A DNA stretch of 64,000 nt, from NCBI RefSeq assembly GCF_050436995.1, contig NC_134775.1:6921124-6985123 (forward strand). Reading direction: 5' to 3'. A program made the translations under genes and the position numbers. Shown here piece after piece: positions 10,889 to 22,071 of the stretch (position 1 is the first letter of the stretch; each line of letters starts with the position of its first letter). This stretch comes from Anticarsia gemmatalis. Its lineage: Eukaryota > Arthropoda > Insecta > Lepidoptera > Erebidae. The notes beneath the pieces were generated by a model that had not been told where the DNA came from, ran no database searches, and saw only the letters and a program-made list of their open reading frames with translations.

Positions 10889-12909
10889 ATGGACGCCGTC
10901 GAGATAGCTTGTGTTATTTATTTTTACTCCCGAAAACAACAAAATAAAAATAAAAAAAGATACTGGATTCATCCTTTACTAGAAACACGCAACGAATTTG
11001 GCCAGTTCGCAAGTTGTTTTCAAGAACTGAAGAAGCACCAAGATAAATTTTTCGGCTATGTTAGAATGAGTGTTTCGTCATTTGAAGAACTACTAACAGT
11101 TTTATATGACAGCATCAAAGGACAAGATACTAAATTTCGTGACTGTATCCAACCCGAAGAGAAATTAGTAATAACATTAAGGTAAGTTTGATAAATAAAA
11201 AAGTTTTAGTAGTTAATATGTTTTAATTTTAATCGCAATGTGGGTTCATACGAGTAATTGAATAAAAAAAGTAGTAAACTATAACTATTACTAAGAATTA
11301 TTATTATCATTAAAAAGATCTAGATAATCAGATTCTTGAGATATCTGTGAATATGTTGATTCAGGAGAGGTTACAGATTGTTCTTGATTACATGTTCCAC
11401 GGTGTGTAGGTGGAACTGAGGGCGATGGTGGTGGGTTATTATTTCTAGCAAATGATGGTGTCTGATATCCTTGGAATGGCCCTTGGTTGTAGTTAAATGG
11501 TCGTACGTAATCCCAAGTAGAGTTACAGTAGCTGTATCCAGATGTTTGGGCTTCAGTAATGACTTGCATTATTTGAGATTTTGTACGTAGGCGTATATGT
11601 TCAGGCACTTTTTTTATTTCACTAACCAACGACAAAAAGAAAAGTCTATCTTCATCTTCTTCCGCCTTTTTCAACTCTACATTCTTATTTAAGACGTTAA
11701 TCAATTCAACTCCTATATCATCTTCTTTGTTTTTCTTTTTTTTTTCGTTTTGGCGGTGGTACTACGACTGGGTCAGCTACGTTTTCTGTTTCATTTCTTT
11801 CATTTTCTTGCCTTTGCATGCTAGAATCAGTTTCATTGATAGATACTGTGTCCTTCAAAAACATTAAATTATTGTAAAATATGTATTGAGTCTTTTTCTT
11901 AGCCGCTGACCCACTCCTGGTAACATTGTCCTTTAGAGCTTTCACGAAATTATCCCTAATGTTCTTCCATTTCTTTTGTAATTCTTTTCCTAGAACAATA
12001 CAACAAACAAGTTAATGATAATAAAATGTTTGTTTCAGATATTTTGCAACAGGTTGTACATTCACGGAACTACATTATACATTCAAAATTGGAGTAAACA
12101 CTGTAGCAGAAATCGTACGAGAAGTTTGGTTTTGTCTGAAAGATATTTGTTTGCCTGAACCAAACAAAGACACTTGGAAAAAAATTGCCAATGATTTTTT
12201 TCAAAGAGCAAATTTTCCTAACTGCTTAGGTGCTGTTGACGGCAAGCACATACGATGCATTGCACCTAATAACAGTGGCTCGATGTGTTTTAATTATAAA
12301 AGTTTTTTCTCTTTGGTTTTATTAGCAATATGCGACAGTAATTATAAATTTGTTATGGTTGATATTGGAGCTTTTGGTAAATTCAGTGACTCGTCAATAT
12401 TTCAAAATTCGGTTTTCTATGAAAAAATGCAAAAAAACCAATTGGATATTCCAGAACCACAACCGATTTCACAAAGCAGCGAGACATGTATCCCATACGT
12501 TTTTGTAGGCGACGAGGCATTTGCGTTATCTACGAATTTAATGCGCCCATACGCAAAAAAAGATTTGGATGAAACCAAAAGAACGTTCAATTACAGGCTT
12601 TCTAGAGCAAGAAGATATGTAGAATGCAGTTTTGGAATTTATGCAAACAAGTGGCGTATATTTCATAGACCTCTAAATGTTCAATTCGCTCTAGCAAAAG
12701 ATATCATAAAAGCTACTTGTGTCTTACATAATTTTGTAAGAGACCGAGATGGCTATTGTTTCGACGACGACGACAGTTGCCCTTTGCCAGAAAATGTAAC
12801 ACAGGAAGGATTAAGAAGGAACAATAAAACTGCGTTGAGATACAGAGAATTGTTTGCCGAATATTTTATAACTGATGGGAAATTAGAATGGCAAAGAAAT
12901 ATGATTTAA
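10889..12909 (+). CDS. PIF/Harbinger transposase, two exons
   Basis: This is a DDE_Tnp_4-type nuclease that would cut and move the element. Exon 1 is 10889-11181 (ATG, MDAVEIACVIYF) and exon 2 is 12039-12909. The intron has a GTAAGT donor at 11182 and a TTTCAG acceptor ending 12038; joining restores an R-Y-F-A-T-G helix typical of the family. In exon 2, CLGAVDGKHI holds the first D, MVDIGAFGKFSDSSIF the second, and the segment through VGDEAFALSTNLMRPY and RARRYVECSFGI the third acidic position. Length is about 387 residues, normal for the family, with no stop or shift seen. The intron hosts exon 2 of the opposite-strand MADF gene. Confidence 0.85.
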
Positions 12910-13167
12910 CTGAAAATAAACGTATTATTATGTTCTAAGATGTTTAAAGTATGTTTGGTTTCGTTTAAATATATGTAATAATAATAAGAAATAATTACCA
13001 AGATTTTTTTTTGCCTCTGTTGTCATCTCCTCTTTTCCAAAAATATCTACTAATTCTTCCCATTGTTTCCGTTTTAAATCTCTATTCTTATAAACTGCTC
13101 CTTCACAATTCCAAATAGCTTCTCGTTGTTGAATTTCAACAATAAATTTCTCTGTGTCGAAGTTCAT
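11291..13167 (-). pseudogene. Harbinger-associated MADF/BESS DNA-binding protein, one frameshift
   Basis: This is the accessory DNA-binding protein of the Harbinger element, which in this superfamily helps nuclear import and end binding of the transposase. Exon 1 is 13167-12999 (MNFDTEKFIVEIQQREAIWN, start of a MADF domain). A GTAATT donor follows, and exon 2 begins at 11989 after a TTCTAG acceptor, with phase preserved. Exon 2 completes MADF (KKWKNIRDNFVKALK), has a basic KRKKK stretch, and ends with a BESS-like motif (DRLFFLSLVSEIKKVPEHIR) and a Pro/Ser-rich tail. A one-base shift in an A-run near 11735-11745 separates the halves. It could be a real mutation or a sequencing error. Confidence 0.75.
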
Positions 13168-13551
13168 GGCTGCGCAACTGAAAATACGTGCATACTTCAC
13201 CGGCGGCTCGCCGCAAACTAACCGCCAGTGCGTATACACAAGATGGCGGCTAGCCGCGAAGCGGGCCGCGACACTCCATTCAACCGCCGCGGTTGAAATT
13301 TTGTGGCGGTTTAGTGCGTACAATCATAAGCGGTTGCATATTAAACTGGAAAAGCGGCTAGCCGCGCGGTTCGCCGCCCCCGCGGTTAGCCGCTAGTGCG
13401 TAAGAGCGCTAAATGTCGTAAACAACTTAGAATTAAAACAGCCTCCGAATCGGCTACACTTGATTTTTGTGTTTAATATCTCACTTAAATTTTAATTAAA
13501 TTAGTTTTTAAAAAATTTTTTCCCCGCTCCGGAAGCAAGAGTGGCGCAGCC

Positions 13552-13567
13552 GGTAGGATTTCACTCA
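13552..13567 (+). other. Primer binding site of errantivirus B
   Basis: TGGCGCAGCCGGTAGG follows the LTR end and closely resembles the TGGCGCAGTCGGTAGG site of gypsy-type elements (tRNA 3'-end complement). It fixes the LTR boundary at about 13551. Confidence 0.65.
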
Positions 13568-14165
13568 GTTTTCATAGATTTTCCGCGGTAAACTCAGATT
13601 CGTCGCGCCGCGTGAATTTCGACGAATCAAACAAATAACTCTTGGTACGTGAGCTCGAGTATGGGACATGGGACAGCCGGTATGGGAGTCGCAGTCGATT
13701 GGTTAGTGAATTTTTTCGCCAATCCTTGCTCCGCTATCCTCCTATATCCTATATTAATATAATTACATTATTTTGAGATCGAAACTCTCTCATTATAACG
13801 TGTCCAATTGTTTATGTTATAAGTTCCATTGTTCTTATCTCTGTGCTATAAATAGAATATACAGAGTAGTTAAAAGATCAGAGAACACAAATATTTTCTG
13901 ATATAACTGTAAAATGTGATTTAAATGTCTCTCAAATGTGTCTTTTTAAAAGTATAAAGTAACGTGTATGAGATTTTACACATATTTATATAATAATATA
14001 AATTTTATACATACATATAATATTAAAATCTATTTAAAACTCTTAGCAATTACATTTGCTTTATACTACTGTTTAATTGATTTACCAGTGTTAATTTGTT
14101 TTATTCTGTGAATTTTGTGATTTTATTAATAGTGTTGTATCTGTGTCGCACATTACTCTGTAAAA
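13568..14165 (+). other. Leader between primer site and gag of element B
   Basis: About 600 AT-rich bases without a conserved ORF. It is consistent with a retroelement 5' untranslated leader. Confidence 0.5.
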
Positions 14166-15499
14166 ATGTCGAACCCTAGTATCGAAACTGTTCCTGCTGT
14201 CGAACAAATACCAACGGAAATTATTCAGTTAATACCTTTATATAATGGGGATAAAAGAATGTTAAATCTTTATTTGAGAAAGTGTCAATATATCCTTGAG
14301 CGATACAAGGGAAGCCATGAACAAAATCTTCTATAGTAAATATGTAACAATGGGTAAGCAGCCGCAAAGTGATGAGCATTATTCCCGTCACGAGTGTTGA
14401 ACACTATCATTGTTTAGTACTGTGGAACTAGTCAACTGGTTCAAGGCAGATCACTGATGCTATAAACTGTTGCATATTTATGCTCTCTTCCGTAAATAAA
14501 TTCTATAATTGAACCCTTTGCTTTTGAACAACCTGTTAAATATGGGTTACGGAACATTCTTTAAACTGGTAACATGGTTTACCTTTATAGATGACGAGGA
14601 TGAAACATGGGCATGAAAATTATTTGATCTATGGTTGGGCTGGTCATGTACTCGATTGTTACATATTTCGGGAATTACTCATCCAACATTTTGGAGACCC
14701 ACGTAGCGAAGCTTGTATAAATATTGAACTTGAATCTTTAAAAATTAAACCCGGTGAAAGTTATTTAGAATTTTGTAACAGAATCCAAAGTGTCCGATCA
14801 GCTCTAATGTCCAAGGTCAACATGATCGATGATACAGATTTGAAACGCGCGAAATCTATTATTTATAATAATACGGCTCTGAATGTATTCCTGTATAATC
14901 TTCCTGAGAATATGATACGTGTCGTAAGACTTAAGGCACCCAAAACATTGGAAGCGGCCTTGAGTTTAGTACTTGAGGAAGTTAATTTCTTAGACCAGTA
15001 CAATACTAAAAATCGTATTCAAGGTCAATCTCACAGTTCAGGATCAAAGTTAGTAATGACTCCAGCTGGATACAAACCTTTATTACCCGGTAATATGAGT
15101 GCACCAAAATTTAATTTCGGTATTCCCCAAAATAAAATGCTTCAAGGTCAAACATCGAATGCATCAGCATTACGCCAACAATTTGGCTACGTACCCCAAA
15201 CACAACAATTCGGGTACAAGGCACCTCAACAGTTTGGATATAAGCCACCTCAACCGTTTGGCTATAGACCACCTGTGCCGCAAAAGTTTGGCTATAGACC
15301 GTCACAACCTCAACCGTTTGGCTATAGGCATCCTCAACCTCAATCGTTTGGAAATAAGCCACCACAACCATTTGGTTACAAACCCCCGACTAATTTCAAT
15401 GTTCCTCAACAACAAAAACCGCAATTGCAAAATACGGACGTTTCCATGCGTACAGCACAGCCTAAATCAAATGAGCCACAAGGTTTCAAAGTTAATTAA
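14166..15499 (+). pseudogene. Errantivirus B gag, interrupted by a MITE
   Basis: Gag would form the particle shell. It starts at ATG 14166 (MSNPSIETVPAVEQIPTEII) and reads to about 14333. A 250-bp MITE-like insert follows, and coding resumes at 14591 (HVLDCYIFRELLIQHFGDPR, then GESYLEFCNRIQSVRSALMS, typical capsid helices). The C-terminal third has nine tandem units of the form P-Q-x-F-G-Y-K/R-P-P (about 15180-15390) instead of a CCHC zinc knuckle. A stop would remain in frame around the insertion site. I regard the gene as dead. Confidence 0.75.
14337..14585. mobile_element. MITE-like insert in errantivirus B gag
   Basis: About 250 bp flanked by direct TATAG repeats (14332-14336, 14586-14590), with imperfect inverted ends of the form GTAAAYATGTAAC / GTAAACCATGTTAC. 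It has no coding capacity. It splits two pieces of gag that are otherwise adjacent. Confidence 0.55.
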
Positions 15500-15559
15500 T
15501 TATGTACCGAAAATTATGAGTCTTATTACGAAGAGTATAACCCTATTTATGACGATGAA

Positions 15560-16680
15560 TAATAACTATGACTTAAATTATTATAACGAAACTATTGATA
15601 GTGAACATCAAACGGAAACTGAAATTCAGGATGAAAATTTTCAGGAAATAGCCTCGAACAGCAAGAAGTTTTAGAACTAAATTTTGATTCTAATTTAAAA
15701 TTACCTTATATTTACATAGAAGAAATAGACGCGAAAATGATGATAGACACGGGTAGTATGCGCTCTTTTATTAGCCAGGAAAGCGTACGTATATTTCAGT
15801 GACTATATAAGCAAAGAAAATGTCCACGTAGTCATTACACATGCTACTAGTGCCCATGACGAAGTTATTGAAATACCACTTTTACCTACTTTTGATGTTG
15901 ATATAAGATATAACGGACTTATTGGTAATGATCTATTACAACAATTAGGCGCTGTTATTGATCTGAAAGGCCAAACCTTACGAACCAATTCTACTAGTAT
16001 TCCAATTATTAATAAAAATCTAAATTATAAAATTAATATACAACCACGTACAGAACAACGTGTCAAACTACCAGTAGACCAATATTCAGGTGACGCTATT
16101 CTTGACTATCATGACTTTCAAAATGGACTACGAATGCCAAGCGCGATAGTAAATTGTGATCACGGATATGCATTTACAATCATACAAAATACTTTAGACT
16201 GTCCCAGACAAATGACTATTACACGACCTTTTTCAGTAACGCCATACAATAACTTTGAATGTAATATTAATTTTACTACAAGCAACTCTACCATAGAAAT
16301 AGACAAATTACTCGAGGAAAATTTAAATAAATTTAGACTCGACCACGCTAATGACGAAGAACGTAACAAAATATATGCACTTTGTAAAGAATACAAAGAC
16401 ATATTTTACTGTGAACAAATTCCCTTGACATTTACAAATCAGGTCAAACATCACATACGGTCAAAGAATGAAGATCCCATATACATTAAACCTTACAGAC
16501 AGGCACCTTTCGTTCAAAATGAAATTAGTAATCAGGTAGAAAAAATATACATGACAATGTTATACAAGAATCGCATTCCCCGAGGAGTGCTCCAGTTCAC
16601 TTAGTCCCAAAGAAGAAAGATGCATCTGGCGAAATTAAATACAGGTTGGTTATTGACTACAGACGACTCGTCAATTTTAT
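15560..16680 (+). pseudogene. Errantivirus B protease and start of RT
   Basis: The aspartic protease active site reads KMMIDTGSMRSFI near 15740. After a frame change near 15800 the frame continues through NGLIGNDLLQQLGAVIDL (protease C-terminal flap/helix region) and the linker to RT. RT begins with YIKPYRQAPFVQNEI (about 16475), and the next conserved block near 16600-16660 is in another frame (VPKKKDASGE, RLVIDYRRLV). It then stops at the junction with element C. Several frameshifts and loss of the RT catalytic core make it non-functional. Confidence 0.8.
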
Positions 16681-17879
16681 TGTTTTTAATAATTTCCAGA
16701 TTAGGCGATAAGTCTCTAATGACCTCATACGGTCCAGAGTAGAGACTGTCTAACTTACTACCTACTTCCTTTTTGACTAAAATTAAATCCTTAGGTTTAT
16801 ATGTTATCGGTCTGTTATATTTGTCATGTTTTTCTTTCCTATGTGTTTTACTCTTAAGCAAATTGTCTCTGGCTTCTTTTTGTGCTAAGTGCAAACGGAA
16901 TTTTAATTGTAGTGGATAATTTTCAAAATTGTACAACGGTTCGACATGTTTAGTTAAATTACTTGGTAGACTACATTTTTTACCAAAAACCAACTCAAAT
17001 GGGGTAAATTTTGTTTCACTATGTACTGTTGTATTGTAGGAAAAGCACCAATATAAAAGCCATTTACTCCACATTTCTGGGTGATTATCACATTGAATAC
17101 GAAGAAATGAGACTAGATGTTTGTGTGAATTTTCTAAAGCTCCGATAGATTGATGGTGATACGCCGTCGAATTGATTTTATTAATGTGCAAAAGTTTACA
17201 TACCTCACTCATCGTGGATGACATAAATTCAGTGCCTCTGTCTGTGGCGATTGTATCAGGGATTCCGTAGCGCAAAATAAAGTTGTTAACGAAACATTCA
17301 GCTACTTCTACTGTGCCCTTAGAAATCAATGGATAAGCTTCCACATATTTTGAAAGTTCGCATTGAAGCGTTAATATATATGAATAATTATTTGTATCTC
17401 TATCTAATGGTCCCACGATATCTAAATAAATTTTCTCGAACGCACTATTCGCCGTTGATGTAACGACCATGGGCTCTTTTACGGGTAAAGAATACTTATG
17501 CCTTTGGCAGGCATCACATCGCTTTACAAATTCAATGACATCTCTTTCTAAACTTGACCAATAATAATATTTTTTTATATTATTCAACATCCGTCTCATG
17601 CCCGCGTGGCCACTTGTGGGCAGGAGATGGAAGTCGTTTAGAATCACTTTTTGGTCATCTTTATTATTTACCCTTATCACGTTATTTAATATATATAAAC
17701 GCGGTACAGATGTACTAGTATATTGTTTCAACTCTTGTAACAATCGTTTAATAAATACATTATTATTTTGTGTCACAATGAAATATAATTCATTAATACC
17801 TATTTGTTTACATGACATATCAAGTTCTCTCACAAATTCGGCTGGCGTAATTTGCGATGGAGAATGACTTTTTGAATTG
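16664..17879 (-). CDS. Gypsy C integrase
   Basis: This part of pol joins cDNA to the chromosome. The zinc-binding module is HLLPTSGHAGMRRMLNN to CDACQRHK (about 17640-17510). The catalytic core has D in KIYLDIVGPLD, D in IATDRGTEFM and E in IGALENSHKHL (about 17460-17150). A C-terminal GPY/F-type module is seen (DSLYSGPYEVIRDL, about 16720). The frame is open from about 17879 to the junction at 16664, beyond which translation runs into unrelated sequence. It was originally continuous with the 18138-20545 frame and is separated by a SINE. Confidence 0.85.
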
Positions 17880-17880
17880 A

Positions 17881-18135
17881 CTGCCTCCGTGGCGCAGTGG
17901 TTTAGGTCGCCACGCCGATACCACGGCAACGGGAGGTCGTGGGTTCGATTCCCATACGGGACAATTATTTGTGCGATCCACAAATAATTGTTTCGGGTCT
18001 GGTTGTGCTTTGTGTCCGTTGTTTGTATGTTTGTAAAAGTCCCCGCGACACAAGAGCAATTCTTAGTGCGGGAGTTGTCTTCTTAAAAAAAATATAAATT
18101 ATATTATATTAATTATATTAAAATTATAAATTATA
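17881..18135 (+). mobile_element. tRNA-derived SINE in gypsy C pol
   Basis: The head contains pol III boxes: A box TGGCGCAGTGG (about 17890) and B box GGTTCGATTCC (17942-17952). The body includes a GTGCGATCCACAAATAATTG segment and ends in an A-run and AT-rich tail. It lies between the RNase H-containing frame and the integrase. A clear target duplication was not found. The tRNA-like head should not be called a tRNA gene. Confidence 0.75.
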
Positions 18136-18137
18136 TA

Positions 18138-20545
18138 TTAATCTTTATGTTTTATATACATTATATTTTTCTCTGGTATATAACAAAATAGCGCGCTTTC
18201 ATAGGTAATATTTAATATTTTTCGCATGTTACGTAACTTATTCATATCTATAAAAACTAATTCAGTCGAATCCTTTGGTGTGATATGCGTTCCCACAACT
18301 TTTGGTTGATCAGACCAATCGTTAGAGGATCCGATATCCGCCGAAGTATTCGTGTTAGATGACGCGAGCTTTTGTTTTTGCGCCCTTGTCATGACACTTA
18401 CCAAGTTATCGTGCATATCCTTTAAATCGGTAATACTGATACGAGACAAGGCATCTGCAGCTGCATTGTCTGTACCTTTGACGTAAACAACAGTAAAATT
18501 ATACTCTTCTAGTAAGAGTCTAAACTTCATTAATCGACTAGAAGGATCTTTCATGGTGAATAAATAAACCAATGGTCTGTGATCTGTCTGAATTTGAAAT
18601 GGTCGACCATATAAGTAAGGTCGGAAATGCTTTATTGCCCAAACAATAGCCAACAATTCTTTTTCTATTGTGGGATAATTTTTCTCTGCCTTATTCAGAC
18701 TTCTACTAGCAAAGGCAATTGGTTTAAGGTATTTATTACATAGTACTGCACCTATTGCAAAATTTGATGCGTCTGTTTGTAAAATAAACTGATTTTGCTC
18801 AGAAAAGTCCGGGTACTGTAAGACAGGCGGTGAAATAATGCATTCTTTTAAGTCTTCAAATGCTTTCTGACACATGCTGTCCCATATATAAGGAACATAC
18901 TTTTTACATAAGTTGTTTAACGGTGTTGCTCTTTTTGCAAAATTAGGAACAAATTTCCTGTAATAATTTACAAATGCGATAAATCGTTTTAACTCGTCAA
19001 GATTTTTTGGACGTGGATAATTTTTTACAACATCAATTTTCGCAGGGTCTGGTAAAATTCCATTACCAGAAACCACATGCCCTAAATACAGAATTTGTTT
19101 CTTCAAAAAATCACATTTTTCTGGGTTCAATTTCAAATTAACCTTGCGTAATCGCTCAAAAACGTCTTGTAGATTTTTGTTATGATTTACTAGTGAATTT
19201 CCGAAAATTATTAAATCGTCCAAGTAAACAAAGCATTTTTCATATGTAAGACCCGCCATAGCCATGTTCATCATACGTGAGAACGACCCTGGACTGGTTT
19301 TTAAGCCCATAGGCATGCGGACCATTTGGTACTGTCCTGAGCAAAATGCAGTATATTCTCTACTATCTTTCTGAAGTTCTACATTATAAAATCCGTTATA
19401 TAAATCTAAATGTGTATAATATATACTACCTGATAGAGCATCTAAAATTTCGGTCATATTTGGCAAGGGATACTTATCGTCTTCAATCAAATTATTCAGT
19501 TTACGGTAATCTATTACCAATCTTAATTTCTTTTGTCCACTACTATCCATTTTTTTTGGTACTAATAATACCGGACTCGACCAACTACTATTACACTTTT
19601 CTATAATATTGTCTTCTAATAATTTATTTATTTGTGTCTTTATTTCATTCTGTTGTGAATATGGTAACCGATATGGCTTTGTAAAAACGGGGCTAACGTT
19701 CGATTTTAACTTAATAGAATGCTTATAAATATCGGTTGTCGATAATCTATCACCCGGTATATAAAATACATCCGCGTATTTAGCACATAAATTGGCAATA
19801 GACGTTTGCTCTTCGTTATTTAAATGATTTAAATTTAATTGTGAAAATAATCGCTTAACCCTCTCAGCGTTTTTATCAATCGCGTCAAACGAACACATCG
19901 TATAGTCGCTTAATTTATGTATAGTTGGGGTAATATTTGTCAAAGTGAATGTTTTTTCCGTAGTATTCAATATTCTAACTGGTACATAACCATTACAGGG
20001 AGTAGCTATGGAATTTGCTAAGAAAATACCTTCACCCAACTGTTTCGAACAAATAACGCACTGTTCAGTAAAATCTGTACGAATATAGTGTATTTGTTCG
20101 CATCTAGAAGATATTTCGTATATCTCTTTGTCCTTACGTACAAAAGGCAATGTAAGCTGTGTATTTGTACTTTTATGTAATACTAAATTACCATTTTTAA
20201 AATCAATAACCGCATTGTATTTATTCAAAAAATCTTGTCCTAAAATGCCGTGTGACTTACAGGGTAACGTATCAAAAATATAAAACTTATGATTAAAATA
20301 ATGATTGTTATAACTATGTAGTTGCAAATATGTGTAACCGATCGCTTGTACTTTGCCACCTATTCCATTTATGATAATCTTCTCTGTATGGATAGGAAGA
20401 TTTTGTTCGAGCGCATGTTGATATTTAAGAGCTGAAATTGTAGCACCCGTATCGAATAACCAATAATACGACACGTTATTTACGAATAAATTTATCCAAC
20501 AGTTACTATTAGAAGCTAAAATATGATTATTTCTCACGAAAAAAC
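18138..20545 (-). CDS. Gypsy C pol: protease, RT, RNase H
   Basis: This open frame of about 800 residues overlaps the end of gag in the -1 frame, so it is probably made by ribosomal frameshifting; no ATG is needed at its beginning. In order: aspartic protease (LFDTGATISAL near residue 30, GILGQDF), RT (RLVIDYRKLNNLIEDDKYPL; MPMGLKTSPGSFSRMM; catalytic YLDD at about 19216-19227; LGHVVSGNG) and RNase H (LQTDASNFAIGAVL; IEKELLAIVWAIKHFRPYLY; TDHRPLVYL; DNAAADALSRI). Catalytic residues look intact. A SINE then cuts the link to integrase. Confidence 0.9.
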
Positions 20546-21723
20546 TTGTTTTCTAAGTCGTTATTTGTAGATAGATTTTCGTGAACATTTTCAGTATCCG
20601 CGATCTGCACACGTTCGTTGCGTATCCATTGATTTCCGCGTCTATTATAATAATTATTGTACCTACCTCTGGATTGAGCAGGCCTGCGATAAGACACGTT
20701 CCGCGAAGACGAAGCGTGGCTCCTGTACGCTTGTCCTTGAAAATTTGGAGTACGGCCCCACTGACCAGAAAAAATCCTGGTATTTGTACGAGTTCGTATT
20801 CCGCGACTATAATTTCGGGCTCCTCTATGAACAGAAAAATTGTTTTTGTAATTATTTCGGTACATACCCATAACATCAGCTGACGTAGAAGGCGATACAT
20901 TGTCCTCGTCCTTGGCAGCCTGTATTGCGTCTTTCAAGGATTTATAATTCCTGGCGGCAATCACCGTGCTGAGCCTACGGTTTCGTAACCCATCTGCAAA
21001 TTTTTTAATCGCGAAATTTTCATTAACAGGTTTTAAATAATTGTAACATTCAGGATTACCATTTGATTGCGAGATCGTAAGCTCTACGAATAACTCGGAT
21101 ATTTTTTTACCATAGTCTTCTATATCCATATCGTTTTGCCTAATACGAAGTAATTTGTCTTGTATAGCGGGGGCTGACTTTTGAGGTAGCAACTGTAATC
21201 GCATATCTGCAATTAAATCTTTAACGTTGGCATAACTAGCATTCAATTTTAATTTCGCACTCTGAGACAATCTGCTTTTGAGAACAAATTTGATGAGACT
21301 AGTTTTACAATCATCATTTTTAAGTACAGAAGAATAGTATTCTATATTATCAATTAACTGTTTAATGTCGGATTCGCTATCAGACATCGGAGACAGTAAA
21401 GACAACGCAGTTTTCAAATTAAAAGTCTCCATGTTCGTACTACAAATATTTTCTACTGAGCATAAATTGTCTATTTGTTCATATAAAGATTGAAAATCTG
21501 AAGATAGTTTAGTCACAAGCTCAGCGTCAGAAGAACTTAATTTCCCTTTTGTTATATCTATAGAGAGTTCATTAATTATTGACGTATATTTATCATTCAG
21601 AAGGTTTGCTTCGTTTAACTTCTGGACAATTATCTTTCCTTTGCGTCTGCTTGGACCAATCTTTATTAAATATTCCCTTATAGCCTTTAAGTTTTGATAC
21701 AAATCTTTCAAAGTATCGCACAT
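20527..21723 (-). CDS. Gypsy C gag
   Basis: Structural protein of 398 residues starting at ATG 21723 (MCDTLKDLYQNLKAIREYLI). The N-terminal half is helical; the middle has capsid-like segments (IKQLIDNIEYYSSVLKNDD; KDLIADMRLQLLPQ; DIEDYGKKISELFVEL; KKFADGLRNRRLSTVIAA). The C-terminal 110 residues are rich in Arg, Gly, Asn and Tyr (RGARNYSRGIR, RGRYNNYYNRRGNQ) and lack a CCHC knuckle, so RNA binding is probably through the RG-rich tail. It overlaps pol by a few codons. No internal break. Confidence 0.85.
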   Translation of the reverse strand: MCDTLKDLYQNLKAIREYLIKIGPSRRKGKIIVQKLNEANLLNDKYTSIINELSIDITKGKLSSSDAELVTKLSSDFQSLYEQIDNLCSVENICSTNMETFNLKTALSLLSPMSDSESDIKQLIDNIEYYSSVLKNDDCKTSLIKFVLKSRLSQSAKLKLNASYANVKDLIADMRLQLLPQKSAPAIQDKLLRIRQNDMDIEDYGKKISELFVELTISQSNGNPECYNYLKPVNENFAIKKFADGLRNRRLSTVIAARNYKSLKDAIQAAKDEDNVSPSTSADVMGMYRNNYKNNFSVHRGARNYSRGIRTRTNTRIFSGQWGRTPNFQGQAYRSHASSSRNVSYRRPAQSRGRYNNYYNRRGNQWIRNERVQIADTENVHENLSTNNDLENKFFREK

Positions 21724-22071
21724 AACTTAACAAAAAAAATCAACAATTAAATAATTTATATAAAAACTTACTGTTATTTGACATCGGCGTACTTTAATAA
21801 CGGTAACACATTGCGAAGAGAAAAAAAAATGCTAGGTTAACTTAAAGTCTCTATAAAGTCCATTTACCAGTTTTCGTCAACGAACCTTGAACCTTGAACC
21901 GCACCATTTAACGCACCATAATATTTTTTTGAATTAGATCAAATTATCGTATTTATTTTATTCGTCGCACACACGCACATTTCATTTTATTTCACTAGAA
22001 TCGCACTTATTTTTAATTATATCCACTACGTACATTATATTGACTGCACTTATTCTCGTTATAGTTATAGT
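21724..22071 (-). other. Spacer between small ORF and gag of gypsy C
   Basis: AT-rich, without a conserved ORF. A GTAAGT on the minus strand near 21770 and a T-rich tract ending in AG just before the gag ATG could be splice signals, but the implied intron is very short and this is unproven. Confidence 0.4.

Larger units (their letters stand above)
10741..13400 (+). mobile_element. PIF/Harbinger DNA transposon, two genes, both ends present
   Basis: Inverted ends CGCACTAGCGG are at 10741 and, complemented, at 13400. The adjacent triplets are TTA and TAA: the usual target is TWA, but here the flanks extend the palindrome instead of forming a direct repeat. Between the ends are a spliced DDE transposase gene (+) and a MADF/BESS gene (-), the two-gene arrangement normal for Harbinger elements. 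It interrupts the LTR of errantivirus B. Confidence 0.85.
10613..13551 (+). repeat. 5' LTR of errantivirus B, split by Harbinger element
   Basis: LTR sequence is present at about 10613-10740 and 13401-13551 and ends just before a primer binding site. The two pieces total about 280 bp. The left edge is taken from the loss of the MULE reading frame. No second LTR is in the window for comparison, so the limits are approximate. Confidence 0.5.
10613..16680 (+). mobile_element. Errantivirus-like LTR retrotransposon B, truncated
   Basis: The order is a 5' LTR (split by a Harbinger element), a primer binding site, leader, gag, protease and the start of RT, where it joins gypsy element C. Integrase, env and 3' LTR are missing. 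It appears inserted into the MULE frame at about 10612. Gag and pol carry further breaks. Confidence 0.75.

Noticed and set aside
10741..13400. Harbinger transposase and MADF gene as domesticated host genes
   Set aside because: Both are enclosed by matching inverted ends inside an LTR, and the MADF frame is broken; a transposon is sufficient.
17881..17960. Possible tRNA gene (A and B boxes, GGTTCGATTCC)
   Set aside because: The box-containing segment is the head of a SINE; it lacks a clean cloverleaf and continues into a SINE body and A-rich tail. The same applies to 4550-4630 and 33800-33873.
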